This document shows positions 27,586 through 35,648 of a stretch of DNA of 35,648 nucleotides, piece after piece. The notes below the pieces were generated by a model. It was given only the letters and a program-made list of their open reading frames with translations. It was not told where the DNA came from and ran no database searches. The position numbers were made by a program, and so were the translations under genes. Source of the DNA: CAYFSS01 sp964345975. GTDB taxonomy: Bacteria; Bacillota; Clostridia; Saccharofermentanales; Fastidiosipilaceae. Location of the stretch: contig CAYFSS010000020.1 in the NCBI GenBank assembly GCA_964345975.1, positions 1 through 35,648 of the forward strand, written 5' to 3'. Position 1 is the first letter of the stretch. Each line of letters opens with the position of its first letter.

Positions 27586-28158
27586 CTACGCCTCCCCCCA
27601 GAGATCTTGAGCAATTTGTTCGGTCAAAACCTCTTCCTCTGTTTCGAAGAGTTTATCGAAGCTGAAGTCCAACCGTCTTTCATTTTGCAAGAGAATGACG
27701 CCACCGCGAATATTTGCCGGCTCAGTGGCCGCATGGATCTCGACCTCGGACGCTTGCTGAAGACGCCGGAAGAGCCCTTGATCCTGAGCATTCAAGAGGA
27801 CGGTTTCACCGCCGATGGCATACTTTTCAATCACGGCATGGATATAGCTATACCGCCGGTGTTCCGGGATTTCAGCCAATTGATCCAAAGCCTTTTGCTT
27901 CACTTCTTCGATTAGGCCGCGCCTGGTTCGTAAGAGAGCATTGCGTCGTTCGAGCGTTGCTGTTGACCGGGTTCTACGTTCTTCGCGTTCCGCACTGAGT
28001 TCCATCTCTTGGTCGAGGGCGATGGAACGCTCGGTTTCATCCAAGCGACTGCGTTCCAGGGCATCCGTACGCCAACGTTCGGCATCGGCCAAGATTACCT
28101 TGGCTTGCCGCTCGGCCTGTTCGATGACTCTGTTACGAATTTCATCAAGTCCTTGCAT
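27586..28158 (-). CDS. ntpE: V-type ATPase subunit E
   Basis: Subunit E forms, with the small G/H-type subunit, the peripheral stalk that holds the head against rotation. The 190-residue protein is a long charged helix (about 1-100, rich in Glu, Arg, Ala and Gln) followed by a compact C-terminal domain (GGVILLQNERRLDFSFDKLFETEEEVLTEQIAQDLWGEA), where RLDFSFD matches the family. I chose the ATG at 28158 (MQGLDEIRN) because GAAAGGAG precedes it at good spacing; an in-frame ATG at 28182 has no ribosome site. It is immediately followed by the subunit C gene. Confidence 0.9.
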   Translation of the reverse strand: MQGLDEIRNRVIEQAERQAKVILADAERWRTDALERSRLDETERSIALDQEMELSAEREERRTRSTATLERRNALLRTRRGLIEEVKQKALDQLAEIPEHRRYSYIHAVIEKYAIGGETVLLNAQDQGLFRRLQQASEVEIHAATEPANIRGGVILLQNERRLDFSFDKLFETEEEVLTEQIAQDLWGEA

Positions 28159-28211
28159 AGACACGCTCCTTTCTACATCCATTCCATGAAATATCTAAGA
28201 TTCATGAGGTG

Positions 28212-28706
28212 CTAAATGAAGAGGATGGAGAGGATAGAAGCGAGCAAAGCAAAGATTGCGTAGGTCTCAACCATAGCGGCCAGAATAAGGGCCTTGACCA
28301 TCTCAGAAGGACGCTTGGACGTTAGGATAACACCATCGGCAGCGACAGCACCCTGATAGGTTGCAGAGAAATAACCGACAATCATCATGGGAAGCGTGGC
28401 GATTCCATACAGTAAGCCTTGGGTGACCGTGACATCGGCATAGGAGCCGTCAAAGAACCCGACGTTCAAGAAGATGAAGAACCAGACCAGGAGGCCGTAG
28501 ATTCCCTGTGTACCGGGTAAGGCTTGGAGGACGAGTGCTCGTCCGAAGAGACTGGGGTCTTCTTCCAGGACGCCGGTGACGACAGAACCGACACGACCGA
28601 CAGCACGCGCTGAGCCGATCCCGGTGATGGTGGCCGTGATGACACCAAACAAGAGGGCAAGACCTGCACCTGAGACAAGCTGATCCAAAAATTCAATAAA
28701 GTTCAT
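28212..28706 (-). CDS. ntpK: V-type ATPase membrane rotor subunit K (proteolipid)
   Basis: Subunit K forms the ion-carrying rotor ring. The 164-residue protein is a tandem two-hairpin proteolipid with four membrane helices. The ion site matches the Na+ site described for E. hirae NtpK: L63, T66 and Q67 in LPGTQGIYG, Q118 in ATYQGAVAADG, and E147 in VETYAIF, with the same 29-residue spacing between the last two. This predicts Na+ rather than H+ coupling. AGGAGG precedes the ATG. It follows the largest gap in the operon (105 bp), which holds two hairpins; such gaps often set the higher expression of this multi-copy subunit. Confidence 0.94.
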   Translation of the reverse strand: MNFIEFLDQLVSGAGLALLFGVITATITGIGSARAVGRVGSVVTGVLEEDPSLFGRALVLQALPGTQGIYGLLVWFFIFLNVGFFDGSYADVTVTQGLLYGIATLPMMIVGYFSATYQGAVAADGVILTSKRPSEMVKALILAAMVETYAIFALLASILSILFI

Positions 28707-28740
28707 AATTAGCCTCCTAATATGGCTGGATTATTACTGT

Positions 28741-28806
28741 GCAAACCGGAGTTTGCCGGTGAACTGACTTTCTTTAAGCCTTAGACCCCGAGTGTTTAGC
28801 TCGCGG
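28741..28806 (-). other. Two hairpins in the ntpI-ntpK intergenic gap
   Basis: On the minus strand, just after the subunit I stop, a 7-bp stem with one mismatch (CCGCGAG with CTCGGGG) spans 28786-28806. A perfect 6-bp stem GCAAAC-TCCG-GTTTGC spans 28741-28756, ahead of the subunit K ribosome site. Neither has a T tract. They may stabilise or process the downstream mRNA so that subunit K is made in excess. Confidence 0.4.
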
Positions 28807-28811
28807 TTGGC

Positions 28812-30959
28812 TCATTGAGGTTTGACGGTCGGGCTTTTGATTGGGATCTGCCCGGATAGCATCGGCATGACGCCAAGCTTAGGTTCTGTGTATTTCGTGG
28901 GTAGATCGAACGGTGCGAATAGACGTCCGACGCCTTCGTAGAATCGGCCGAAGAATTCGACATAGTGGAGACGAATCGCATGGACGTAAGCGGATAGACC
29001 TGACAAAGCCAGGTTCAAGATGTGACCGAACAGCAAGACGACGATCCCTAAAATGATTGCCGGGAACGTAATTCCGACAAGCTCGAGCAAGATATTGACG
29101 ACAAGTGCGATAACAGCTGTGGCTAAGGTCAGCGCCAGGATTCGCGTATAACTCAAGATATCTCCCAGGAAACTTGTGATGTCATAGAGACTTATGAGGT
29201 TTGAGAAGAATCGTTTGATGGGATTCTTCGACTCTGAGGGAGAGAGAATCAAGATGATCGCAACGCCCGCTAACGAAACATAGTGTGCCCATGGGATCTT
29301 GGTCGCAAGCATGAGACCCAGACCACCCAAGATAAGGTACCACGGGAAAACCGTGGTCATAGCCTCATATAGATTGCCGCGTCGTTGCAACATATAGATC
29401 TTGATCGCCATTCCAATGAAGAGGTGGATGACCCCGAAGACCATGCTGGCAATCATGAGGGTCATGGGATCATCAAGCGGATCAAACCAGACCGGTTTCA
29501 AATTGATGGCTCCCCCGGTTATTGTGGTGGGCAAGTTACCAAAGAAGGAACCGAACATGAGGCCCCAGAAGATGGCAAAAATACCACCCGAGAAGAGGAC
29601 AAGGCTCATCTTGCGAATCGTTCCTTGGACTTTTAAGCCCCAAACCAAGATGCCGGTCCCTAACATTAATAGAAGTCCATAGCCTATATCGCTGAGCATG
29701 ATCCCGAAGAAGAAGGAATAGAGAACAACCAGGAAACCCGACGGATCGATGTCGATACCGTAACGAGGCGGACTGAACATCATGACCAGCTCTTCGAAAG
29801 GTGACGCCAGGGCGGAATTCTCTAGGAGCGTTGGGACGTTTTCATCCGGTAACGGCGCACGTCGTTCGACAGCAAAGGTGTAGTCCTTCTCGAGTTTTGC
29901 GAGCAAGTCATCTGCCTTCGCTTTAGGACACCATGCCGTAAGGACAAAGAGATTAGGAGTTTGGAGCAAGCGCTCCATCCCGATGATACGGGAACGCTGG
30001 ATGCGGTAGAAATCTGAGAGGATCTCAAAGGTCGGTTTAGCTCTAGCTAAGACCTTGGTTTCCTCACGCTTCAAAGCCATGAGTTCTTCAACACTGCTGA
30101 GCGCATCGCCTTGGGCTTGCTTAGCAAGCCGGAAATCTCCCTCATATTCAGGTGGTAGTTCCGGCGGTAATTCAAAACCGTGCGTGCTGAGGACTCGCAT
30201 CGCTTGGGAGACTTCTTCACGGTGAACGGCGAAGATGAGTGAAATCGCGGACTCCCGACGTTCCAGGACTTGGTAAGAGTACGCTTCTACACCGGCCTCA
30301 GCCATTGATTCTTCCACTTCTTCCAATGAAACACCGTCACGAAAGATGCCCAGATAAAGAGCAATATGTTCAGTGCCCGGATCCTTCTTGGTCTGGCGTA
30401 ATAAGCCCGGAATAGGTAGATCTGCCCAACGTGTGAAGCGACGATAGCGTTGTTCAATCTGTGTCCGATCGCGACTCAAGTCATCCAATTCAAGGCGCAG
30501 CTTCTCCAATTCATCCGCGGCATCCAAGATTTCCTTCTGGCGATCGCCCAACTTCTGATAATCCTCAAGCGCTACCTTACGCTTCTTAGCAAAGAGTCCC
30601 TTATTTGTAGGAACAAGCGTTTCACAATAGTCGACTTGACGGTCGAGGTATTCAATGAGTCGCGTAGCTTCCGAGATATAGCGTGGATAGTCTGTCATGA
30701 CCGACGTCAGCAATCCTTCGGAGTGATCCTCAGGGTCCGCCAATTGAGCCATTCTCGTCCGAAACGCTTGACCAAAGTCCAAGCCGGGTATCTCACGGCG
30801 ATAACCATGGATGCCTTTCGACAGTTCTGCCAAACTTTCTTCCAGAGCCTCATCTCGCTCGATCTCGAGGATACCTTCATTGCTCAAAGAATGGATCAAT
30901 GCCGGCATCTCAGTTTGTTGACCCACAAGAGTCAGATGTTCCATTTCAACGATGGCCAT
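28812..30959 (-). CDS. ntpI: V-type ATPase subunit I (membrane stator)
   Basis: Subunit I is the membrane stator that, with the K ring, forms the ion channel. The 715-residue protein has a long cytoplasmic N-terminal half with coiled-coil segments (for example KRKVALEDYQKLGDRQKEILDAADELEKLRLELDDLSRDRTQIEQ). The C-terminal half, from about 380, holds seven or eight membrane helices, including the family motifs PPRYGIDIDPSGFLVVLYSFFFGIMLSDIGYGLLLML and ISLYDITSFLGDILSYTRILALTLATAVIA, whose arginine is essential for ion transport. The ATG overlaps the preceding small subunit by 14 bp. AAAGGAG is present but a little far (about 11 bases). Confidence 0.95.
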   Translation of the reverse strand: MAIVEMEHLTLVGQQTEMPALIHSLSNEGILEIERDEALEESLAELSKGIHGYRREIPGLDFGQAFRTRMAQLADPEDHSEGLLTSVMTDYPRYISEATRLIEYLDRQVDYCETLVPTNKGLFAKKRKVALEDYQKLGDRQKEILDAADELEKLRLELDDLSRDRTQIEQRYRRFTRWADLPIPGLLRQTKKDPGTEHIALYLGIFRDGVSLEEVEESMAEAGVEAYSYQVLERRESAISLIFAVHREEVSQAMRVLSTHGFELPPELPPEYEGDFRLAKQAQGDALSSVEELMALKREETKVLARAKPTFEILSDFYRIQRSRIIGMERLLQTPNLFVLTAWCPKAKADDLLAKLEKDYTFAVERRAPLPDENVPTLLENSALASPFEELVMMFSPPRYGIDIDPSGFLVVLYSFFFGIMLSDIGYGLLLMLGTGILVWGLKVQGTIRKMSLVLFSGGIFAIFWGLMFGSFFGNLPTTITGGAINLKPVWFDPLDDPMTLMIASMVFGVIHLFIGMAIKIYMLQRRGNLYEAMTTVFPWYLILGGLGLMLATKIPWAHYVSLAGVAIILILSPSESKNPIKRFFSNLISLYDITSFLGDILSYTRILALTLATAVIALVVNILLELVGITFPAIILGIVVLLFGHILNLALSGLSAYVHAIRLHYVEFFGRFYEGVGRLFAPFDLPTKYTEPKLGVMPMLSGQIPIKSPTVKPQ

Positions 30960-31275
30960 CGAGCTTGAGACTCCTTTCGACTAAGTTTTTCACAGCCTGA
31001 TCGAATCTTTCTTGCGATTTCTCGCGGAGAACTTCACCTTCCTTCGCAGCTTCCTCTTGTGCGGATTTAAGAGACTGCTCACGCTGAATGATTCGGGCCT
31101 GTTCCGCATCACGTCGCTTGGTAGCCAAGCGATTGGTCGTTTCTTCTTCCAGGTCCGCCAACTCTTGTCGCGTCACAAGGCGAATTTCTTGCGCCTTCTG
31201 CTCGGCTCCGGCCACGATCGCTTGGGCCTCCGCCTCGATCGATTCAATGGCGCTTATGAGATCTTGTTGCTTCAC
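30946..31275 (-). CDS. ntpF: V-type ATPase peripheral stalk subunit G/H-like (NtpF)
   Basis: A 109-residue, almost wholly helical, charged protein (MKQQDLISAIESIEAEAQAIVAGAEQKAQEIR...), typical of the small peripheral stalk subunit that pairs with subunit E. Sequence similarity in this family is weak, so the call relies on coiled-coil composition, size and position as first gene of a V-ATPase operon directly before subunit I, as in E. hirae ntpF. The start codon is GTG at 31275, six bases after a strong AGGAGG. It overlaps the subunit I gene by 14 bp. Confidence 0.82.
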   Translation of the reverse strand: MKQQDLISAIESIEAEAQAIVAGAEQKAQEIRLVTRQELADLEEETTNRLATKRRDAEQARIIQREQSLKSAQEEAAKEGEVLREKSQERFDQAVKNLVERSLKLDGHR

Positions 31276-31301
31276 AAGGGACCTCCTACATTCATATCAG
31301 G

Positions 31302-31334
31302 TCGCTACTTCATCGTTACTTCGTCGCTACTTCC
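31302..31334. repeat. Three 11-bp tandem repeats in the V-ATPase leader
   Basis: TCGCTACTTCA, TCGTTACTTCG and TCGCTACTTCC follow one another without gaps (consensus TCGYTACTTC plus one base). They lie 27-59 bases upstream of the ntpF GTG. The 11-bp period is near one helical turn, which would suit tandem protein binding or simple slippage. Confidence 0.6.
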
Positions 31335-31597
31335 ATGACATTTATCGAACCGTAGCTAACCCGTTAATCATCCATTCATCTCGTGTTACACACGTTGCTA
31401 ATACTAACACAGAGTCAACGATCTTCGCTGAGAATGGTCATAATTATAGAGACGTCATATAATCACTGCATAATCAAACGACCTACTGCAATGTACTCAC
31501 GAAGCGATTAAACTACGGTCACAATAGAAAAGCATCGACCGCCTCAGCGATGTCTCAACCAAAAACGATGAGACCATTGGAAGAACCCTGAAATCAT

Positions 31598-31614
31598 TGA
31601 ATTCAAAGAATTCA
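31598..31614. repeat. Inverted repeat upstream of the PHP-domain gene
   Basis: TGAATTC-AAA-GAATTCA is a perfect 7-bp dyad with a three-base centre, 53 bases before the PHP gene start. It resembles a dimeric repressor site, but I cannot assign it to a known regulator. Confidence 0.4.
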
Positions 31615-31666
31615 TGAAATCAATCCGTTAAATAAGCAAACCCCATTCGATCGAAAGGACATTAAG

Positions 31667-33136
31667 ATGCTAAGACTCATCTTTCAACATCAAGGAATGC
31701 TCACACCGGCAAACCATGCGACGCACGTACGGGTTTCCTGCCCCATCCCCGAGAAATACACCTACTTATATGTACGCTATAAGTACCAAACAAAAACAGT
31801 GAACCTCGACATCAAGCCTTATGTCGATGAAGCCATTACTCGCTATGGCCCGCCTCATGAACGTGCAATGTACGAACAATTCAATCATGAGTTAACGACG
31901 GATCAGCTCATCACGCTTTCGATGGATCTCAACGACCGTTATCTTGGTGCAAGTCATCGACGCCGTGAGGAAGCTATTTTCTTCCTCAATGCAGAACAAA
32001 GTTCAGCCGGCTTCATCCCTACCGAAATTGAACCCGGCATTCTCCGCCTCACGATCTCCGGTCATCAGGTCCTGGTCGATACACCCTTCGAGTTTACGGT
32101 CTGGGGAAGCGATCGTTATGTCGAGAACCTTATGCGAGACCTGGGGGTAGAGCCCGATGAGGAGAGGGCAACTCTACCTGAACCGGTTCATGGTCCCTAC
32201 ATCTCAGCTGAGCTCCACACTCATACACGCCATAGCGATGCTGCCTTCAGTTTTGCTGAACTCAATCGAAGCATGCGCAACAGTGACATCCAGGCGTTTG
32301 CGATGACCGACCATAACACCCAAAGTGCGCTCTATGGTTATGACCCCGAGGGTCTCCCTCTCATCCCGGGGATGGAATGGACTACGTTCTGGGGACACCT
32401 CCTCGTCCTTGGCGGCGATGCGGGCGATTGGCGTCAACACACGATCGATAGCCTCACCCCTCACCTCAGAGCGTTCCAAACCAAAGGACGTGCAGTTGGG
32501 ATCGCTCATCCTTTTGCACCCGGAAATCCCTGGTGTACCGGTTGCTATTGGGAGATGCCGATCGACGACTGGTCCCTCATCGACTACCTCGAAGTATGGT
32601 CTTTGCCCGACCCTGAAGATACGCCATACAACTTAAAAGCCTGGCGCCAATGGGATGATCTCCTAAATCTCGGTCACCGCATCTCAGGCGTTGCCGGTCA
32701 TGACTGGCACAGCGAAGACGGCCTCCTCCCCACCACAACGGAGATCATCCTCGAGGGCGCAGAGCTAGCCACAAGCGACAGCATGGTACGAGCCATTAAA
32801 CAAGGGCGTGTGGGTGCTACTCAAGGACCACGCCTCTACCTTGATTTGGACGGTCACCTTCCCGGCGATGACGTACCGCGAGACGCTAAAGAACTCCGGT
32901 GGTCCGTCGATCTCAAGTACAGAGAGGATCAAAGAGCTGAAATGGATCCAACGCATCTCGTCTTGATCAATAATGGCGTCCCGGTTGCCACGCAAACCAT
33001 GAACAAGGAGGGACGAGAGAAAGCGCTAAAACTCCCCGAACTTCAGCCGGGCTGGCTCAGAGCCGAACTCTTTGGTCGGAAAGCGGATAAACATAACGTT
33101 CGTTTAGCCTTCTGGAGCCCGTTTTACATCGTCTAG
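31667..33136 (+). CDS. PHP-domain (CehA/McbA-like) metallohydrolase
   Basis: A 489-residue protein. Residues about 1-170 form a beta-rich N-terminal domain without a recognised family. From about 180 a PHP metal-dependent phosphoesterase fold begins, with ELHTHTRHSD (HxH), FAMTDHN, GMEWTTFWGHLLVLGG, VGIAHPFAPG and GVAGHDWH supplying the usual His/Asp/Glu metal ligands. A C-terminal beta domain follows (about 400-489). This layout matches CehA/McbA-type PHP hydrolases, whose substrates vary (carbamates, phosphodiesters); the natural substrate here cannot be told. No signal peptide is visible, so it is probably cytoplasmic. GAAAGGA precedes the ATG. It is divergent from the V-ATPase operon, and leuS follows after 69 bp with its own promoter. 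Confidence 0.8.
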   Translation: MLRLIFQHQGMLTPANHATHVRVSCPIPEKYTYLYVRYKYQTKTVNLDIKPYVDEAITRYGPPHERAMYEQFNHELTTDQLITLSMDLNDRYLGASHRRREEAIFFLNAEQSSAGFIPTEIEPGILRLTISGHQVLVDTPFEFTVWGSDRYVENLMRDLGVEPDEERATLPEPVHGPYISAELHTHTRHSDAAFSFAELNRSMRNSDIQAFAMTDHNTQSALYGYDPEGLPLIPGMEWTTFWGHLLVLGGDAGDWRQHTIDSLTPHLRAFQTKGRAVGIAHPFAPGNPWCTGCYWEMPIDDWSLIDYLEVWSLPDPEDTPYNLKAWRQWDDLLNLGHRISGVAGHDWHSEDGLLPTTTEIILEGAELATSDSMVRAIKQGRVGATQGPRLYLDLDGHLPGDDVPRDAKELRWSVDLKYREDQRAEMDPTHLVLINNGVPVATQTMNKEGREKALKLPELQPGWLRAELFGRKADKHNVRLAFWSPFYIV

Positions 33137-33144
33137 AATCAATC

Positions 33145-33172
33145 TTGGCACTCCAAGCAAGCGTGATATACT
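33145..33172 (+). promoter_or_regulatory. leuS promoter with overlapping dyad
   Basis: TTGGCA (33145-33150) and TATACT (33167-33172) are each five of six consensus matches, 16 bases apart, with TG one base before the -10 (extended -10). The -10 lies 33 bases before the leuS start. An imperfect dyad ACTCCAAG (33150-33157) / CTTGGACT (33171-33178) overlaps it and could be an operator. The leader is too short for a T-box riboswitch. Confidence 0.7.
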
Positions 33173-33205
33173 TGGACTCTTATTGATTTTGAGGAGTGTG
33201 AATCT

Positions 33206-35626
33206 ATGGCTTACGAAGCACAAGCGATTGAGAAGAAGTGGCAAGATCGTTGGGAAGCCGACGGCGTCTTCCACGTGCATAACGACGACCCGGGCGATAA
33301 ATTCTATCTGCTCGTAGAATTCCCTTACCCTTCGGGTGACGGGCTCCATGTCGGTCACCCGAGGTCCTACACAGCTCTCGACACGGTTGCACGCAAGCGC
33401 CGCCTGCAAGGCGACAAGGTACTCTACCCCATGGGTTGGGATGCCTTTGGGCTCCCAACCGAAAACTATGCCATCGCCCATAAGATTCACCCGGCTCAAG
33501 TCACCGAGCAAAACGTCGCTCGCTTCAAGCAGCAACTGAGATCCCTAGGCTATTCCTTTGACTGGTCACGCGAGGTCAATACGACGGATCCCGAGTATTA
33601 CAAATGGACTCAGTGGATCTTCCTCAAGCTATTAGAAAACGGTCTGGCGTATAAGTCCGAGATGGCTGTGAACTGGTGCCCCAGCTGTCTGTGTGTCCTC
33701 GCCAACGAAGAAGTCGTAGGAGGGGCTTGCGAACGTTGTGGCGCCGTCGTCGAGCGAAGAGTCAAAGAGCAGTGGATGCTCAAGATTACAGCCTATGCCG
33801 ACAAACTCCTGGAGGGATTGAACGAGGTCAATTACCCCGAACGCGTGAAAGCCTCCCAACGTCATTGGATCGGTCGCTCCGAAGGTGCTACCGTGAAATT
33901 CGGGACAAGCGAAGGCGATGACTTGGAGATCTACACGACCAGGCCCGATACCCTCTACGGCGTCACCTATATGGTCCTTTCACCCGAGCATCCTTATCTC
34001 AAGAAGTGGCAAGGGAACATCAAGAATTGGGAGGAGATCGCCGCGTATCAATCCGCAGCCTCCCACAAGTCGGACTTCGAACGCAGCGAGATCAACAAAG
34101 ATAAGACCGGGGTCAGGATCCAAGGCGTCAAGGCCGTTCATCCCGTATCCGGCGAAGAATTGCCGATCTTCGTGGCCGACTATGTCCTCATGAGCTACGG
34201 AACCGGGGCCATCATGGCAGTCCCTGCCCATGACGAACGTGACTACGACTTTGCAAAAGCCCACGACCTGCCCATGATCCCGGTCATCAGTGGTAGCGAC
34301 CTAAGTCAAGGCCCCCACACCGATACGGAAGACGGCACGATCATCAATTCTGACTTGATCAACGGCTTGAGTGTCAAAGATGCGATCGAAAAGATGACCT
34401 CTTACCTCGAGTCCACCGGCCAAGGAGCCCGCAGCGTGAATTATCGTCTCAGGGACTGGGTCTTCTCTCGCCAACGATATTGGGGTGAGCCTATCCCTGT
34501 CGTCCACTGCGAGACCTGTGGCATAGTGCCCGTTCCGGTTGAAGATCTCCCGGTCGTCTTACCTCAGGTTGAATCCTATGAGCCTAACGAAAACGGTGAA
34601 TCCCCACTCGCCGACGTCGACGAATGGGTCAACACGACCTGTCCGGGCTGTGGCGCTCATGCGAAGCGTGAAACCGATACGATGCCGCAGTGGGCTGGGT
34701 CATCCTGGTACTTCCTGCGCTACACAGATCCTCAGAATGATGAAGCCTTTGCATCGCCTGAAGCACTCAAAACGTGGCTTCCGGTCAATTGGTATAACGG
34801 CGGCATGGAGCACACAACACTCCATCTCCTCTATTCGAGATTCTGGAATCACTTCCTCTACGACTTAGGCTTAGTTCCTGTAGCTGAGCCTTATCAGATG
34901 AGGACCAGCCATGGCATGATCCTAGGTGAAGACGGCCAGAAGATGAGCAAGAGCCGTGGCAATGTGGTCAATCCCGACGACATCGTCAAACAATTTGGTG
35001 CGGATACCCTCCGTCTCTATGAGCTCTTCATCGGGGACTATGAGAAGGCAGCGCCTTGGAATACCAATGGCGTCAGCGGGTGTCGTCGTTTCTTGGAACG
35101 CACATGGACCCTCAAGGACCGCATCGATCCTTCCCTCGAGGTGGGGGGTGACGGATATCAACCCGCCCTGCAAACGCTCATCCACCAATCGATCAAGAAG
35201 GTCGGCGAAGATCTTGAGAACTTGAAAGGTAATACGGCAGTCGCTCAATTGATGACGCTGCTCAATGCTTTTATGGACCATGATGCGAACTCACCCCAAG
35301 AAGTCAAAACCTTCCTCACGCTCCTATACCCCATGGCACCGCACATTTCCGAGGAGCTGGCGGAAATTCTTGGATACGATAAACCCATGCATGCTCAGAC
35401 GTGGCCGAGCTACGACGAGAGCAAACTTGTGGAAGATGTCATCGAGATCGCCTTACAGATTAACGGGAAAGTTCGTTCACGCTTGGAGATCAACAAGGAC
35501 GCCACGAAAGACGAGGTCTTTGCCTTGGCGAAGCGCGATGAACGAGTCATCGAAGCTCTGACTGACGGGACGCTCCGAAAAGAGATCTATGTTCCGGGGC
35601 GTTTGGTAAATTTAGTCATTAATTAA
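33206..35626 (+). CDS. leuS: Leucyl-tRNA synthetase
   Basis: LeuRS charges tRNA-Leu and edits mischarged products. The 806-residue protein is complete and of bacterial length. It has the class I HIGH motif as HVGH (48-51, in PYPSGDGLHVGH) and KMSKS (579-583, followed by RGNVVNPDD). The CP1 editing domain carries YTTRPDTLYGVTYMVLSPEH and YGTGAIMAVPAHDERD, with its conserved Thr-rich and Asp residues. Zinc-type cysteine pairs lie near 159-178 (CPSCLC...CERC), and the tRNA-binding C-terminal domain is present. GAGGAG precedes the ATG. Only 22 bases follow its stop in the window. Confidence 0.97.
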   Translation: MAYEAQAIEKKWQDRWEADGVFHVHNDDPGDKFYLLVEFPYPSGDGLHVGHPRSYTALDTVARKRRLQGDKVLYPMGWDAFGLPTENYAIAHKIHPAQVTEQNVARFKQQLRSLGYSFDWSREVNTTDPEYYKWTQWIFLKLLENGLAYKSEMAVNWCPSCLCVLANEEVVGGACERCGAVVERRVKEQWMLKITAYADKLLEGLNEVNYPERVKASQRHWIGRSEGATVKFGTSEGDDLEIYTTRPDTLYGVTYMVLSPEHPYLKKWQGNIKNWEEIAAYQSAASHKSDFERSEINKDKTGVRIQGVKAVHPVSGEELPIFVADYVLMSYGTGAIMAVPAHDERDYDFAKAHDLPMIPVISGSDLSQGPHTDTEDGTIINSDLINGLSVKDAIEKMTSYLESTGQGARSVNYRLRDWVFSRQRYWGEPIPVVHCETCGIVPVPVEDLPVVLPQVESYEPNENGESPLADVDEWVNTTCPGCGAHAKRETDTMPQWAGSSWYFLRYTDPQNDEAFASPEALKTWLPVNWYNGGMEHTTLHLLYSRFWNHFLYDLGLVPVAEPYQMRTSHGMILGEDGQKMSKSRGNVVNPDDIVKQFGADTLRLYELFIGDYEKAAPWNTNGVSGCRRFLERTWTLKDRIDPSLEVGGDGYQPALQTLIHQSIKKVGEDLENLKGNTAVAQLMTLLNAFMDHDANSPQEVKTFLTLLYPMAPHISEELAEILGYDKPMHAQTWPSYDESKLVEDVIEIALQINGKVRSRLEINKDATKDEVFALAKRDERVIEALTDGTLRKEIYVPGRLVNLVIN

Positions 35627-35648
35627 CCCACGATCCAATATTAGCCAT

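Larger units (their letters stand above)
31276..31666. other. 391-bp divergent intergenic region between the V-ATPase operon and the PHP gene
   Basis: AT-rich, with no gene-like frame or RNA gene that I can recognise. It must hold the V-ATPase promoter (minus) and probably that of the PHP-domain gene (plus). A TATAAT-like hexamer on the minus strand near 31445 and TTGACT near 31417 are present, but I could not pair them into a convincing promoter. Contents noted separately are three 11-bp tandem repeats (31302-31334) and a GAATTC dyad (31598-31614). The palindrome TTCGATCGAA also lies just before the PHP ribosome site. Confidence 0.6.

Noticed and set aside
33137..33205. T-box leader for leuS
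   Set aside because: Only 69 bp separate leuS from the previous gene, and a promoter lies within it. There is no room for a T-box stem-loop and antiterminator.

Overview
The window reads as chromosomal core-genome sequence from a fermentative anaerobe of the Firmicutes/Clostridia type. The evidence is strong AGGAGG-like ribosome binding sites on nearly every gene, a Firmicutes-style DnaD-domain/helicase-loader gene pair, single-chain pyruvate:ferredoxin oxidoreductase, NfnAB, and a bacterial V-type ATPase. The exact lineage cannot be fixed from sequence alone. Genus-level relatives such as Fastidiosipila, Mageeibacillus or Saccharofermentans are only a guess. No rRNA, tRNA, insertion sequence, phage gene or CRISPR array was seen. 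Coding density is high and the sequence ends just after leuS.

Layout. 1-3.1 kb: guaA (minus), then a NusG domain II-like membrane protein and a Gx/Hpre_diP_synt_I membrane protein carrying a 21-bp tandem repeat. 3.1-3.9 kb: uppP, overlapping the previous gene tail to tail. 4.2-6.7 kb: nfnA and nfnB, separated by 247 bp. 6.8-8.6 kb: rpmB, acpS, manA. 8.7-10.7 kb: helicase loader and DnaD-domain protein, with 11-bp iteron-like repeats upstream. 11.0-16.7 kb: pyruvate:ferredoxin oxidoreductase and a one-piece phosphoglycerate kinase-triosephosphate isomerase fusion. 16.9-19.9 kb: a Yip1-like membrane protein with a long Tyr/Gln/Gly/Asp-rich disordered tail, and ilvA. 20.1-22.0 kb: nadE. 22.2-31.3 kb: a nine-gene V-ATPase operon (minus strand, order F-I-K-E-C-G-A-B-D in Enterococcus hirae nomenclature). 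31.7-35.6 kb: a PHP-type metallohydrolase and leuS.

How the genes fit together. The PGK-TPI fusion and PFOR carry glycolytic carbon to acetyl-CoA and reduced ferredoxin. NfnAB couples ferredoxin and NADH to NADPH. The V-ATPase has every side chain of the E. hirae Na+ site in its K subunit, so it is probably Na+-coupled. The remaining genes are housekeeping (translation, replication, lipid carrier recycling, cofactor synthesis).

The most notable signal is that both amide-transfer enzymes in the window, GMP synthetase and NAD+ synthetase, keep intact-looking synthetase domains but have lost the catalytic cysteine of two unrelated glutaminase domains (class I GATase and nitrilase). In both the cysteine position is glycine. 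This suggests a lineage that makes GMP and NAD directly from free ammonia. Other points worth attention are the PGK-TPI fusion, the prion-like membrane protein, iteron-like repeats beside the replication genes, and stem-loops placed directly before the ribosome binding sites of guaA, nadE and the PFOR gene.
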